Notes under the pieces: model-generated
Database searches by the model: none
The model's input: the letters and a program-made list of their open reading frames with translations, nothing else
What the model was told of the DNA's origin: nothing
NCBI GenBank assembly: GCA_028714855.1
Contig: JAQTLP010000006.1
Span: 124,001-188,000, forward strand
Direction of reading: 5' to 3'
From: Phycisphaerae bacterium
GTDB lineage: Bacteria; Planctomycetota; Phycisphaerae; Sedimentisphaerales; Anaerobacaceae
DNA: 64,000 nt
In this document: positions 41,735 through 50,929 of the stretch, piece after piece
How the letters are laid out: each line of letters begins with the position of its first letter
Numbering within the stretch: the first letter of the stretch is position 1
Position numbers and translations under genes: made by a program

Positions 41735-43096
41735 TTAGTTCCGCAATGCCTGCACCGGCGAAGGTATTCGACCTTTCCGGTTGATGAACTCAGGCGAGGC
41801 GGTTTTCGCCACCTTCATAACGGGGGCCGAGCCGAGAAGGCCGCCGAAATGCACAATCCCGCCCGCCTTTCTGCCGATGGCGGGAATTACCCGCACGCCT
41901 GTGGTTTTATTGTTTATCACGCCGATTGAAAGCTCATCGGCGATTATCGCCGAGAGCGTTTCGGCGTCCGTGTTGCCCGGCACGGCGAACATATCCAGGC
42001 CGACCGAACATACGCTGGTCAATGCTTCGAGCTTTTCGAGATTCAAGGTACCGTCGCGGACGGCCCGAATCATACCTGCATCTTCGCTGATGGGAATAAA
42101 CGTTCCAGATAGTCCCCCCACGTTCCCGGAAGCCATAGCGCCGCCTTTTTTTACGGCGTCCATCAAAAGAGCCAGTGCCGCCGTCGAGCCGGGTAGTCCC
42201 ATGCGTCTGACGCCCATTGCCTCGATAATATCCGCCACCGAATCGCCGGCCGACGTTGTCGATGCCAGGGAGATATCGACAATGCCGAAATCGATTTTCA
42301 TTAGTTCCGCTATTTCGCGGCCGATAAGCTCGCCGGCACGGGTAATCTTAAAAACGGTCCGCTTGATTACCTCGGACAACTTCGTCAGGTCGCAGTCGGG
42401 ATTCTGCGAAACGACGTCGCGCACCACGCCGGGGCCGGATATTCCGATGTTCAGCGAAAAGTCCGGCTCGCCGATTCCATGATGAGCGCCGGCCATAAAG
42501 GGATTGTCTTCAGGCACGTTGGCAAAGACCGCTATTTTGGTGCAGCCGATGCCGTTCTTGGAACGCGCTGCCAGCTTTTTCAGCGTGTGGCCGAACTTCG
42601 CCACAGCGTTCATATTTACCCCTGCTGCCGTCGATGCCAGATTCAGAAATCCGCAAACTCTCTGTGTTCCGGAAAGCGCCTGTGGAATCGATTCTATCAG
42701 GATTTCATCGGCGGCCGTCATTCCCTTCTGCACCATTGCGCCGAACCCGCCGATGAAGTCGATGTCCGCTTCTTTGGCGGCGGAATCGAGCGTTTTGGCA
42801 ATCTTTACCGCTGCGGAAATTTTACGCGGCAGCGGTTCGAGCAATAGTGCGACAGGCGTAACGGCTATACGCCTGTTCGTTATCGGTATACCATATTTTT
42901 GCTCTACGAAGTCGGCAAATTTATTCAGCAGTTTTCCTTTTTCAACGATTCGCTTTCGCATTCGCCCGGCTAATTTATCCACCCTGCGGTCCATGCAGTC
43001 CTTCAGATTGATGCCGAGCGTTACGGTGCGGATGTCGAAGTGGTGGTCCAGCGTCATTCTTACGGTTTCAAAGACTTCCTCGACCGATATTCGCAT
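41735..43096 (-). CDS. UPF0210 / PFL-family protein (DUF711)
   Basis: 453 residues, full length for the DUF711 (UPF0210) family: TVTLGINLKDCMDRR, NIGISGPGVVRD, STTSAGDSVADIIEAMG, PGSTAALALLMDAVKKGGAMASGNVGGLSGTFIP and VGLDMFAVPGNTDAETLSAIIADE. The fold resembles pyruvate formate-lyase, but the glycyl-radical site is not evident to me. It lies 2 nt after the ACT-domain partner (UPF0237), a conserved pair in many bacteria. The biochemical role is unknown. Confidence 0.92.
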   Translation of the reverse strand: MRISVEEVFETVRMTLDHHFDIRTVTLGINLKDCMDRRVDKLAGRMRKRIVEKGKLLNKFADFVEQKYGIPITNRRIAVTPVALLLEPLPRKISAAVKIAKTLDSAAKEADIDFIGGFGAMVQKGMTAADEILIESIPQALSGTQRVCGFLNLASTAAGVNMNAVAKFGHTLKKLAARSKNGIGCTKIAVFANVPEDNPFMAGAHHGIGEPDFSLNIGISGPGVVRDVVSQNPDCDLTKLSEVIKRTVFKITRAGELIGREIAELMKIDFGIVDISLASTTSAGDSVADIIEAMGVRRMGLPGSTAALALLMDAVKKGGAMASGNVGGLSGTFIPISEDAGMIRAVRDGTLNLEKLEALTSVCSVGLDMFAVPGNTDAETLSAIIADELSIGVINNKTTGVRVIPAIGRKAGGIVHFGGLLGSAPVMKVAKTASPEFINRKGRIPSPVQALRN

Positions 43097-43098
43097 AA

Positions 43099-43440
43099 TT
43101 AAATCCTGTGCATTGCCTTGAATATGTTTTCGTTCTGAATCGTTATATTCAGCGACATTTCCGCGGCGGCCTTGTCGAGCAGTTTCCGGATTTTGGCCAT
43201 ATCGGCAGAGGCCTTGGTTATATCGACCGCCATTGCCATTACGAAATAGTTTTCCATAACCTTCTGATTAACATCGACAATGTTTATATTGGCGCCGGAC
43301 ATAATTATCGCCAGTTTCGCGATTATGCCGACCCTGTCGGCGCCGGTAACGGTGACGATGCAGATTTGGGCGGCTTCTGCGGCTTGTCTCGGCGAAGCGT
43401 AGCGAAGACGGACGCCCGTGTGTTTTTTCGATACAGCCAT
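43099..43440 (-). CDS. ACT-domain protein (UPF0237)
   Basis: 113 residues. An N-terminal extension of about 27 residues precedes an ACT domain (IVTVTGADRVGIIAKLAIIMSGANINIVDVNQKVMENYFVMAMAVDI) that should bind a small ligand, usually an amino acid. ATG 43440 follows a perfect GGAGG; the longer reading is less likely. It always pairs with UPF0210 in species that carry both, as here. Confidence 0.93.
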   Translation of the reverse strand: MAVSKKHTGVRLRYASPRQAAEAAQICIVTVTGADRVGIIAKLAIIMSGANINIVDVNQKVMENYFVMAMAVDITKASADMAKIRKLLDKAAAEMSLNITIQNENIFKAMHRI

Positions 43441-43460
43441 TTTTTTCCTCCTGGATTTCC

Positions 43461-44219
43461 TTACGCTACAATATCTTTCCATTTTTTTTGAGCGAGCTGG
43501 GCGGTTTCTTCGTGGTTCGTCATACCCAGTGACAAAGCGGTTATGGTTATATAGCCGTCAGCCAGCGCGGTTGAGTCGGTGGAATCGTCCTCGTGGCGAT
43601 GCTGGCCGGCCTCCAGTTGATAAACGGTTTGCCCCTGCTCGTTTTGTTGAGGAACGTAATGCTCGTGGAAGCCGCCTGTCGATTGAGGGACGACTTTTAC
43701 CCCTTTGGGCTTGCCCTTCGATAATTGCGGGATATTGATATTGACGACGTGGCCGTTTTTTATGGGTAAAAGTTTTTTTATAATTTCGACGCAATACTCG
43801 GCGCCTTTTTCATAGTCCATTTTATCATCGACGACCAGACTCGTCGCAACCGCCGGCACTTTCAAAAACGCCGCTTCCATCGCGGCGGCGACGGTGCCGG
43901 AATAGTAGATGTTTATTCCTGCGTTTGCGCCGCTATTTATGCCGGAAATGACCAAATCTATCGGCTGCTTGCAAAGCTGCAGACAGGCGATTTTCACGCA
44001 ATCGGCAGGCGACCCCTGAACGCTGAAGCCGGTGAATTGGCCGTTGATATCGACCTTGTTGCAAACCAGCGGCCCATAGAAAGTAACGCTGTGGCTGGTT
44101 CCCGACCGGCTGTCAGCGGGCGCAACGACAGTTACATCACCGATTTTCACCAGCTCTTTGTAAATGGCGGCCAAACCCGGTGCGAATATCCCATCGTCAT
44201 TTGTCAGTAATATATGCAT
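43461..44219 (-). CDS. surE: 5'/3'-nucleotidase SurE
   Basis: 252 residues of the SurE family. The metal-binding start is MHILLTNDDGIFAPGL (D8, D9), then PADSRSGTSHSVTF, QGSPADCVKIACL and DLVISGINSGANAGINIYYSGTVAAAMEAA. It dephosphorylates nucleoside monophosphates and related compounds. It ends 20 nt before the ACT gene start, so it may share a transcript with the UPF0210 pair. Confidence 0.95.
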   Translation of the reverse strand: MHILLTNDDGIFAPGLAAIYKELVKIGDVTVVAPADSRSGTSHSVTFYGPLVCNKVDINGQFTGFSVQGSPADCVKIACLQLCKQPIDLVISGINSGANAGINIYYSGTVAAAMEAAFLKVPAVATSLVVDDKMDYEKGAEYCVEIIKKLLPIKNGHVVNINIPQLSKGKPKGVKVVPQSTGGFHEHYVPQQNEQGQTVYQLEAGQHRHEDDSTDSTALADGYITITALSLGMTNHEETAQLAQKKWKDIVA

Positions 44220-44349
44220 AAGCGCGTATCATAACGAAAAAATCTGAAATTTCAAATCTTAAATCTCCCCCGCCCCCAACCTGACCTGTTTTGTATTTAG
44301 CCCCGCAATCCTGCCCTCGAATGTAGTTGTCGGGGGTTATTGCGCGGGT

Positions 44350-44376
44350 TACAGAGCCGCGACAGTAATGGAGCGG
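44350..44376 (+). repeat. Dispersed repeat copy (ACAGAGCCGC type)
   Basis: Second copy of the element at 22738-22764, here between surE and the membrane-TPR gene. Both copies share ACAGAGCCGC and a terminal GAGCGG. Confidence 0.5.
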
Positions 44377-44405
44377 CAAATCCGCCCAATCCTACACCTT
44401 AGTAT

Positions 44406-45302
44406 CTAGGTCTGTGTGTTTTGCTGTTTGGCTTTAAATTCCGAAAGCTTTTCCTCGTACGATTTTATCCGTCCTGGGTTCGGCCTAAGATCAATGGACT
44501 GCTTCATATACTCTAATCCCTTTTCGTATTCTCCCCGCTCGTATAGTATCATGCCGAGAAAATTGAAATAGCAGGCCTTGTCGCTATCACTGTTCGCTTT
44601 CTCTGCCGATATTAATTCTTCGGCTTTAGCCATATACTTGTCTGTTTCAGTTGTATTATTACGAAAAAGCTCACAGAAATGAGCTAACTGGCACCATAGA
44701 AAAATCCCTTCCGGTGCCGTTTCACATGCTTTCAGGAATGCATCATGTGCTTTATCAAAATCATGGGCATTGAGAAATTCGTTACCTCTTTCGAGCAGGC
44801 CGGCGGCAACTATGTTACAAAGTGGTTGCTTATGGTAGTAACGCCTTTCCGCCCGCAAGGTCATCAGTTCATACACCAACCAAAAGCTTAAGGGCAACAT
44901 TGTAACCAAATGAAATACAAACTTGTCTGAATAGTGATTGAAAATGAAAAAGATTCTCACTGCTGACATCGCTAAGGCAAAAACCACAGCCCACCACAAA
45001 GCGAACACAACTTTTTTCATCCAGACAGCATACGTGACAATTTCAAGATGTCTGCGCAGCCAATCTTTATAACTCGACAATGCTGACCACAGGGCTAATG
45101 TAAGTAGCCCAACTGCCTCCGATATTTTCTCGAACCACCATGATGGCCCTGTTGTAAGGTGCCGTACTTTAGCTTGTTCATACAAGTGGAATGTGCGTAT
45201 AAAAAGTACCACACCTCCAAGCAAAAAAAGTGCCGAGAGTATAATCAACAAGTAATCCAGCAAATCATTCGACAACCAGGATAACCAGCGGCTCTTCCTC
45301 AT
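44406..45302 (-). CDS. Polytopic membrane protein with TPR tail, unknown
   Basis: 298 residues. Four predicted membrane helices (about 16-36, 62-78, 95-115 and 128-148) are followed by a soluble TPR-like domain (about 165-285, with AHDFDKAHDAFLKACETAPEGIF and YERGEYEKGLEYMKQSIDLRPNP). No catalytic motif is visible. It is monocistronic as far as the sequence shows. Confidence 0.7.
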   Translation of the reverse strand: MRKSRWLSWLSNDLLDYLLIILSALFLLGGVVLFIRTFHLYEQAKVRHLTTGPSWWFEKISEAVGLLTLALWSALSSYKDWLRRHLEIVTYAVWMKKVVFALWWAVVFALAMSAVRIFFIFNHYSDKFVFHLVTMLPLSFWLVYELMTLRAERRYYHKQPLCNIVAAGLLERGNEFLNAHDFDKAHDAFLKACETAPEGIFLWCQLAHFCELFRNNTTETDKYMAKAEELISAEKANSDSDKACYFNFLGMILYERGEYEKGLEYMKQSIDLRPNPGRIKSYEEKLSEFKAKQQNTQT

Positions 45303-45902
45303 ATTCCTCTATCACTGCAAAACAACTCTTCTATTTACTGCTATGATATTATCCAAAACCTGTCTCTTTTCAACACCAAAATTTCCTATGTAATCAGCGC
45401 AATCCGCGATTAAAAAATCAATCAAAAATGATGGTACCTTTTGATAAATCCTGAAATTTTGTAAATTTTTTTACTCCTTTTCCCATATCGAGTTACGAGG
45501 TTTATCCGCCGCAGGCGTAATCGAATTTTCGCACCATTCGCGCATGTCCGTCCAATTAGGAAAGGAACGTATTCTAAACATTATGAAAGATATGGAACAA
45601 CAAAACACGGTTAATTTAGGCAATCGGTGTTTGAAAAATTCGTGTTTATTCGTGGTTAATTTTTCGTGCCTTAGTGCCTTCGTGGCCAAAACTCAATCAA
45701 TCAAAATGAATAAATTATGCAAAACGAACCCAATTTCCGAAATGCCAAAAATTGCTATAACATCAGTAATGACAATAACTACGAACTATGAACAACGAAC
45801 TGTGAACTATCAAAAACGAACCCAAACAAAGCCAATTTCTTGTTAAAATGGGTAATTACAATCGCCATTGAAGGATAACTTAAAAACTATACAATAGCTG
45901 TT
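45303..45902. other. Intergenic region filled with dispersed repeats
   Basis: 600 nt with no supported gene. 45471-45690 carries the TTCGTG-rich element (minus translation reads ...ATKALRHEKLTTNKHEF). 45715-45800 carries a second element whose plus translation reads QNEPNFRNAKNCYNISNDNN in one frame and KTNPISEMPKIAI in another. Translations of this kind recur as spurious small ORFs in related genomes, which marks them as genomic repeats, not genes. Confidence 0.55.
45471..45845. repeat. Composite dispersed repeat (TTCGTG/KTNPI type)
   Basis: The two adjoining repeat types described for this intergenic region: the CGTG-rich block (45630-45690) with the hexamer TTCGTG recurring, and the AT-rich block at about 45715-45845 that reads through as KTNPI/QNEPNF and ends TKPIS. 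Copy number elsewhere in the genome cannot be seen from this window. Confidence 0.5.
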
Positions 45903-46598
45903 ATGGAAAAATACTCGCCGAACAAAAAGTGTATCGTAATGAATAGAGACGAGGCCCGGGCGTTCGACGCCTGGGCGATAAATACGCTCGGAATACCGGG
46001 CGCAGTATTGATGGAAAACGCCGGCCGAAGCTGTGCCGAACTGATTAAAGACAAACTCGCCGGCGTCGCCAATCCTAAAGTCTGTATCTTCTGCGGAACG
46101 GGTAACAACGGCGGCGACGGTTATGTGATTGCGAGACATCTTTTAAACAGCGGTTTCGAGGTTACGGTAGTTATATGCGGCGACCGCGGTAAAATAAAAG
46201 GTGACGCAAAAATAAATCTGGATATATTAGAAAAGCTCGGCCAATCCATCGAACAACTAAACCTTGATGACGGCGACATCTCTGGCAGGATTAAAGGTTT
46301 CGCGGCTAGCGCCGATATGCTTGTTGACGCAATTTTCGGAACAGGATTAACCGGACAGTTAAGCGATGAATACAAGCAGCTTATAGAGAGCATAAACGCT
46401 CAGCATTGCCCTATCTTAGCGGTTGATATACCATCGGGTCTGGATTGCGATACAGGTGAATCGCTTGGCGCAGCTATAAGGGCCAGTTTCACCGTAACCT
46501 TCGTTGCGGTCAAGAAAGGGTTCACGGCCGCAAAAGCAAACGCCTATACAGGCGAAATTTTTGTCGCCTCTATAGGCGTTGAACCTATGTCAAATTAA
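45903..46598 (+). CDS. nnrE: NAD(P)HX epimerase (YjeF N-terminal domain)
   Basis: 231 residues, only the epimerase domain. Motifs are MNRDEARAFDAWAINTLGIPGAVLMENAGR, CGTGNNGGDGYVIARHL, DAIFGTGLTGQL and VDIPSGLDCDTGE. It repairs damaged NAD(P)HX by R/S interconversion. The dehydratase half (NnrD), often fused to it, is absent and is probably encoded elsewhere. It converges on the next gene with 15 nt between the stops. Confidence 0.92.
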   Translation: MEKYSPNKKCIVMNRDEARAFDAWAINTLGIPGAVLMENAGRSCAELIKDKLAGVANPKVCIFCGTGNNGGDGYVIARHLLNSGFEVTVVICGDRGKIKGDAKINLDILEKLGQSIEQLNLDDGDISGRIKGFAASADMLVDAIFGTGLTGQLSDEYKQLIESINAQHCPILAVDIPSGLDCDTGESLGAAIRASFTVTFVAVKKGFTAAKANAYTGEIFVASIGVEPMSN

Positions 46599-46613
46599 TC
46601 TGCCTGCCGCGGA

Positions 46614-48479
46614 TTAAAACGCGTCCGGCCTGGCTGACAGCGTCTTGTATCCTATGAAGTATAGGAATCTTTCGAGGTTAAATACAGGCATCGAGAGCTT
46701 TTGTGCCCGCTCCTGTATCTCTTTGTAAGAGGTAAGTCTTTTCAAAGATGCCTCGTATTTTTCCATCGCCGTCGGGTCGACTTCCATTTGTTCGAAAGTC
46801 GGCTTTTTGAGTATCGTGGGTATTGTTCCAAGAACGAGGAAATCGGTGTCGATGGTAATTTCATCAGCCACTCTGCCGCCCCACTTCTGGATGAGGGCTT
46901 TTATCTTATCGGCTCCCTCATAATCGATATTTCCATCGCCATTAAGGTCGAATTCACCCGCTACCACAAACGTGTTTGTTTTATCACTATCCCAAACTAA
47001 ATTTGCAATAGCATCATCCATGATAATCGGGTTTTTGGTGGAACTTACAATGCGTGCGGTTGAGATGTTTTTCCCGACGTTAAACACTTCGATTTCAGCT
47101 TTTCCCTTGCCTTCTCTGAGTATGGGGGTATTTTTTTCATAAACCGAGAAAGTCAGTCCCCGATAAACATGGTCATCGCTTCCGAGATTGATATGGACTA
47201 CTTTTGCCGCGTCGTCGACCAATATTATTTTCCCATCGGGCTTATACGCAGCTATTTCACTGTCAGGCGAGGGAACAAGCGCATGAAGCTTTTCGAGGGC
47301 GCGTTTTATTCTCTCTTCGGCGGTCGTCAATTCCGCTTCTGTTTTGAGCAGCTGCTGGCTCAGTTTCTTTCGATTGTCTCTTTCCTCCTCGAGCTGCGTC
47401 ATAAGAGTCTGAACCTGCTGGTCGGAAGTTTGCTGCAGCATTACTTTAAGGTCATTGTAATCTTTTTTGATTTCGTCAACCTGCATCTGATATTTTTCTT
47501 TTTCAGCCAGGAGTGTTTGCTCTTTCTCAAGACCTACCCTTATCGCATCATCAAACCGATTTTTCAGTTTATCAAACTGGTCCTGGAAGAAAAGAGCCGT
47601 ATTAGTAGTGCCGTCCAGCTTTGCTTTAAGTTTCTCTACTACCCCTACAAGTCCGACGATGTTTGGGTCATCGATTTCAATATAAGCCTGCTGCCGTCGT
47701 TCGAAATCTTCCGGTTTTTCAGGCTGCGCAGGCTGCAGTGCCTGCTGGTAACTTTCCATGACTTCCGCCGGCGTTGGAACAATAGACAGACTAGCAACCT
47801 GCTTGTCAGCATTGTAAGCAATTCTTACATCAAGGACGCCATTCTCGAATTGGCAGGTGACAGATACAACATTAGAGTCAGCTTCTGTTTCGGTCATGGA
47901 GCCAAGCTGTTTTTGGAAAGGCCCCATCTGTTCGATAGTCGCTTTCCACACTTCTTCAAGTTTCTCAGGAGGCAACGCATTTTTCACCGCTTCATTGAAG
48001 TCCTCTGTCACTACCGAAAACTGCTGAGCGGCCAGTAACTCGACGAGCTCATTGGTTGGAGTGTTTGGTTCGACGCTTTCGGCAACTGGAACGTTTGGTT
48101 CAACGGCAAGGCGCTGCTGGGTCAATGATTCGAGTATGTCCTTGACCTTTCTATCTGCGGTGTCGAATTTGACTTCGGCAGAGGTATCTTCCGGCAGGCC
48201 TCCGACTATCATGGACATTGTTCCATCAAGATAATCGACCATAGTGCCGAGCCTGCTTTTTCGCGACTGTTTCGCCCCCACTATCGCTCCTATTTTACTC
48301 AGTTCCGCCTTGCTGGCCATCTCGTCCATCTGGCTTTGTAAAGCAGCTTCTGCTGTTCTATGTTTTTCGGCCTGGAGATAAAAGATAACCGCAACGACCG
48401 TTGAGATGATAAAAAGGCCGACAAATGTTATTACGGTATAGAGCATAGCGTTATTTTGCTGTCTTTGGCCTACCGGCAT
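46614..48479 (-). CDS. Membrane-anchored coiled-coil protein with a BRCT-like domain and EF-hand-like insert
   Basis: 621 residues. A membrane helix (about 15-35) precedes a DUF3887-like domain (about 140-250: FNEAVKNALPPEKLEEVW, VTCQFENGVLDVRIAYN), a long coiled coil (about 310-410) and a beta-rich domain (about 425-500). A terminal segment (about 504-553: FVVAGEFD, then IKALIQKWGGRV and DTDFLVLG) has the layout of a BRCT domain. DLNGDGNIDYEG (511-522), a perfect calcium-binding EF-hand/dockerin-type loop, lies between its first two elements. ATG 48479 follows AGGAG. Function unknown; cell envelope is likely. Confidence 0.72.
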   Translation of the reverse strand: MPVGQRQQNNAMLYTVITFVGLFIISTVVAVIFYLQAEKHRTAEAALQSQMDEMASKAELSKIGAIVGAKQSRKSRLGTMVDYLDGTMSMIVGGLPEDTSAEVKFDTADRKVKDILESLTQQRLAVEPNVPVAESVEPNTPTNELVELLAAQQFSVVTEDFNEAVKNALPPEKLEEVWKATIEQMGPFQKQLGSMTETEADSNVVSVTCQFENGVLDVRIAYNADKQVASLSIVPTPAEVMESYQQALQPAQPEKPEDFERRQQAYIEIDDPNIVGLVGVVEKLKAKLDGTTNTALFFQDQFDKLKNRFDDAIRVGLEKEQTLLAEKEKYQMQVDEIKKDYNDLKVMLQQTSDQQVQTLMTQLEEERDNRKKLSQQLLKTEAELTTAEERIKRALEKLHALVPSPDSEIAAYKPDGKIILVDDAAKVVHINLGSDDHVYRGLTFSVYEKNTPILREGKGKAEIEVFNVGKNISTARIVSSTKNPIIMDDAIANLVWDSDKTNTFVVAGEFDLNGDGNIDYEGADKIKALIQKWGGRVADEITIDTDFLVLGTIPTILKKPTFEQMEVDPTAMEKYEASLKRLTSYKEIQERAQKLSMPVFNLERFLYFIGYKTLSARPDAF

Positions 48480-48642
48480 AGTAAAACTCCTTAGAAGCAC
48501 CAAAAAATCACATATTAATCCGTCCGTGACGGACTAAGACCGTCAAAACACTCTATTATCGTCTAAAAAGGGTTCTAAATCAACAAAAAACTTTCGGAAG
48601 GTCTTATAATATATCCTGATTTCGGTACCAGAAGCCAAAGCC

Positions 48643-49326
48643 TCAAAGTTTCTCCAAGAGGGCCGGCAACTGGGTAATTTTGCTTATTACATGCTTAGCG
48701 GAAGCATTAGGAGCATCGGAGACTGATGTATGTATGCGAGCTGGACGGGTTATCTGGACGGTCAAAAAACCTAATTTATTCGGTGCGATAAAATCTTTTT
48801 TCTCGTTGTCAGCGACGTAAGCTATAGCCTGCGGTTTTGCGTTTAGTGTTTGCATAAGTTTCTCAAAGCCGGTCGGTGAGGGCTTCCAGAATTGTCTGCC
48901 GAGCTGTTCGGTGTAGATTATGCACTTAAAATAGTTTTCGATTTTGAGGGCCTGGACTTTCAGCTGCTGAGCAGGCAAAAAACCATCCGTCAGCAAAGCT
49001 AATGTATATTTTTTGCTTAGCTGCCGAAGGACTTTCTCGGAATCTGCCGGCAGAAGAATTTGCGGAGAATGGCTTCGATAAGTTTCTATCAGTTTTTCTA
49101 TGAGCCGGTCATCATAGCTTAAGCCGAGGTCATCGAGAGCCGCGTTGAATGTATTTGTGTGATTGCCAGCGGTGAACTGCTTCCACAAGCTGTCAAAAAT
49201 CTCCTCGGGAGACAGCACGTCCACCAGATTAGAGAGGGACAGGGCAACGGCTTTGAAGCCGCTTCGGCAATAGTCGAGCTCATCGTAAAGCGTGTCGTCT
49301 AAATCAAAAACAACTGTTGTTATCAT
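48643..49326 (-). CDS. HAD-superfamily phosphatase (subfamily IA)
   Basis: 227 residues. Motif I is VVFDLDDTLYDELDYC, motif II is LALLTDGF, and motif III/IV includes KPSPTGFEKLM, AYVADNEKKDF. The layout is that of pyrimidine-nucleotidase/YjjG-like HAD phosphatases. ATG 49326 follows GGAG located in the preceding codons; the earlier ATG is out of spacing. Substrate unknown. Downstream of the glycosyltransferase-like gene by 14 nt, so cotranscribed. Confidence 0.85.
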   Translation of the reverse strand: MITTVVFDLDDTLYDELDYCRSGFKAVALSLSNLVDVLSPEEIFDSLWKQFTAGNHTNTFNAALDDLGLSYDDRLIEKLIETYRSHSPQILLPADSEKVLRQLSKKYTLALLTDGFLPAQQLKVQALKIENYFKCIIYTEQLGRQFWKPSPTGFEKLMQTLNAKPQAIAYVADNEKKDFIAPNKLGFLTVQITRPARIHTSVSDAPNASAKHVISKITQLPALLEKL

Positions 49327-49352
49327 ATTTCGCTCCATGTTTTCAGTTTGTT

Positions 49353-50816
49353 TTATTTTTCCGCATTTGCTACGTATATTGGAATTACAGGACCATCCGG
49401 GGTGAATTGGTCAGAGTCGAATTGGGTTATTTTATAGCCGTGTTGCTCCAGGCCTTCCACAAGAACAGCGTAAGTTTCGAGCAACCATATCTGCCGGCGT
49501 GCGAGAACAGCCTGCTTAAACATTTCAATCGACTGTACCCGCTGCTCTCCACCACAGAGGCCAGCAAGACATTCGACGTTAATCCAGTGTGGTGTAACTG
49601 ATTCTTGTAAGAGGTAATGTTCGAAAAGAGTACCTTGGTTCCAGTTGCCTATAACAAGATAGTCAAGGGCGGCAACCTTGCTTATTTGGACAACGGTGTT
49701 TCGATATGCGGTATGGCATTTATTTAACACTCGTATTTTTTTAAATGCGTCAAGACCATTCATAAAGACAGCAAGAATTATCACAATCATTGCGGCGTAA
49801 GTAGTCGACTTGGAGCAAGCCTTATTGTTTAAGATTCTCAGGATCAGACCAAGCCCCAGACCACCAACTACGCAGAGCATAGCATAAGCAGGCAGTTGAG
49901 GAGGTATGTCTTTGATTTTTTCGGCCAAGAATAAGGTGACAAGCCAGAGTATAAGCAGAGCAAGGGCAAGGGGCCGGAATTGTTTTCGGCCGAAAATCTC
50001 AAGCAGACCTGCAACAACAAGCGGTATGCAGAAAAAAAACCCGGAAAATATTTCGCGGCCTTCTTTGTCCATCGCCCATTTGAGGCTGAAGGAGCGATTA
50101 GCAGCCTCGAACAGACCGCGGCCACCAAAGAAATAAGACTGACGAACCGAAAATATTATGACAGCAGCAGAAACCGAGAAAATTGCGCAGAACAGCAAAA
50201 GCGGACGCAGGCGTGGTCGCAGTATGAAAAAGCAGGGTAAGGCAAGAATCGCACTCGGTGTTATTAAGAAAGATAAGAGAAATGACAAGCTTGCAACGAT
50301 GGGTTTATTCAGCAGCCAGAGCAAAATCGACAGGAGGAAGAAACAAACCTGCGGGGTATATACCTCGGCGTAGATTGAATTTTCGAGGAATATATGGTGT
50401 GTAAAAAGCAACAGACTCGCGGCAACAGATGGAACGTGTTTATGACAAATAGTAAAAGTTATAAAGTAAACCAGCATAATGCTTAAGGCGCCGAGAAGAC
50501 AATTCATCAAATTTATTGCATGGTCATCGGAGCCGGGCAAGATGCGGATGAATCCAGCACCGAGCAAGTAGTAGCCGAGGTGTACCGGCCTTTCGGTGAA
50601 ATTGAGATTTCGCATCTGCTGCAAATAAACTGCTGCATCACCATTAAAAAGAGCATCTGTGCCCAAAGAAGCAAAGGTGGCAAAAACTATCAGAAAGATT
50701 ATAAGGCCAATGAAGGTAGCTTTTGTTTTACAGGGCCGAATGGTTTCGAGAAATGGGTTGGCAAAGTTGTTTAATCCGACTTCAAATCTTTCGAGCATCA
50801 GCCTGGCATAAGTCAT
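49353..50816 (-). CDS. Polytopic glycosyltransferase-like (DUF2723/ArnT-type) membrane protein
   Basis: 487 residues with at least ten membrane helices. A large first loop carries GDAAVYLQQMRNLNFTERPVHLGYYLLG, typical of lipid-linked sugar transferases of the ArnT/PMT/DUF2723 group. That loop holds a conserved acidic pair (GD at about 58-59) that may be catalytic. A soluble C-terminal domain (about 360-487) follows. No undecaprenyl or O-antigen genes are next to it. Substrate unknown. Confidence 0.7.
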   Translation of the reverse strand: MTYARLMLERFEVGLNNFANPFLETIRPCKTKATFIGLIIFLIVFATFASLGTDALFNGDAAVYLQQMRNLNFTERPVHLGYYLLGAGFIRILPGSDDHAINLMNCLLGALSIMLVYFITFTICHKHVPSVAASLLLFTHHIFLENSIYAEVYTPQVCFFLLSILLWLLNKPIVASLSFLLSFLITPSAILALPCFFILRPRLRPLLLFCAIFSVSAAVIIFSVRQSYFFGGRGLFEAANRSFSLKWAMDKEGREIFSGFFFCIPLVVAGLLEIFGRKQFRPLALALLILWLVTLFLAEKIKDIPPQLPAYAMLCVVGGLGLGLILRILNNKACSKSTTYAAMIVIILAVFMNGLDAFKKIRVLNKCHTAYRNTVVQISKVAALDYLVIGNWNQGTLFEHYLLQESVTPHWINVECLAGLCGGEQRVQSIEMFKQAVLARRQIWLLETYAVLVEGLEQHGYKITQFDSDQFTPDGPVIPIYVANAEK

Positions 50817-50929
50817 TACGGGCTTTCTCCGTGTATATTCTGAGGTATACTAAGGTTTGTTCGGATAAATGTCAATTGCGTTACAGGACGAAACCTGTTA
50901 AATAAGGGTAATTACAAAGCTGTGAGATT

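Noticed and set aside
45544-45846. 100-codon ORF in the intergenic region
   Set aside because: Its translation is the KTNPI-type repeat text, a mark of dispersed non-coding repeats.
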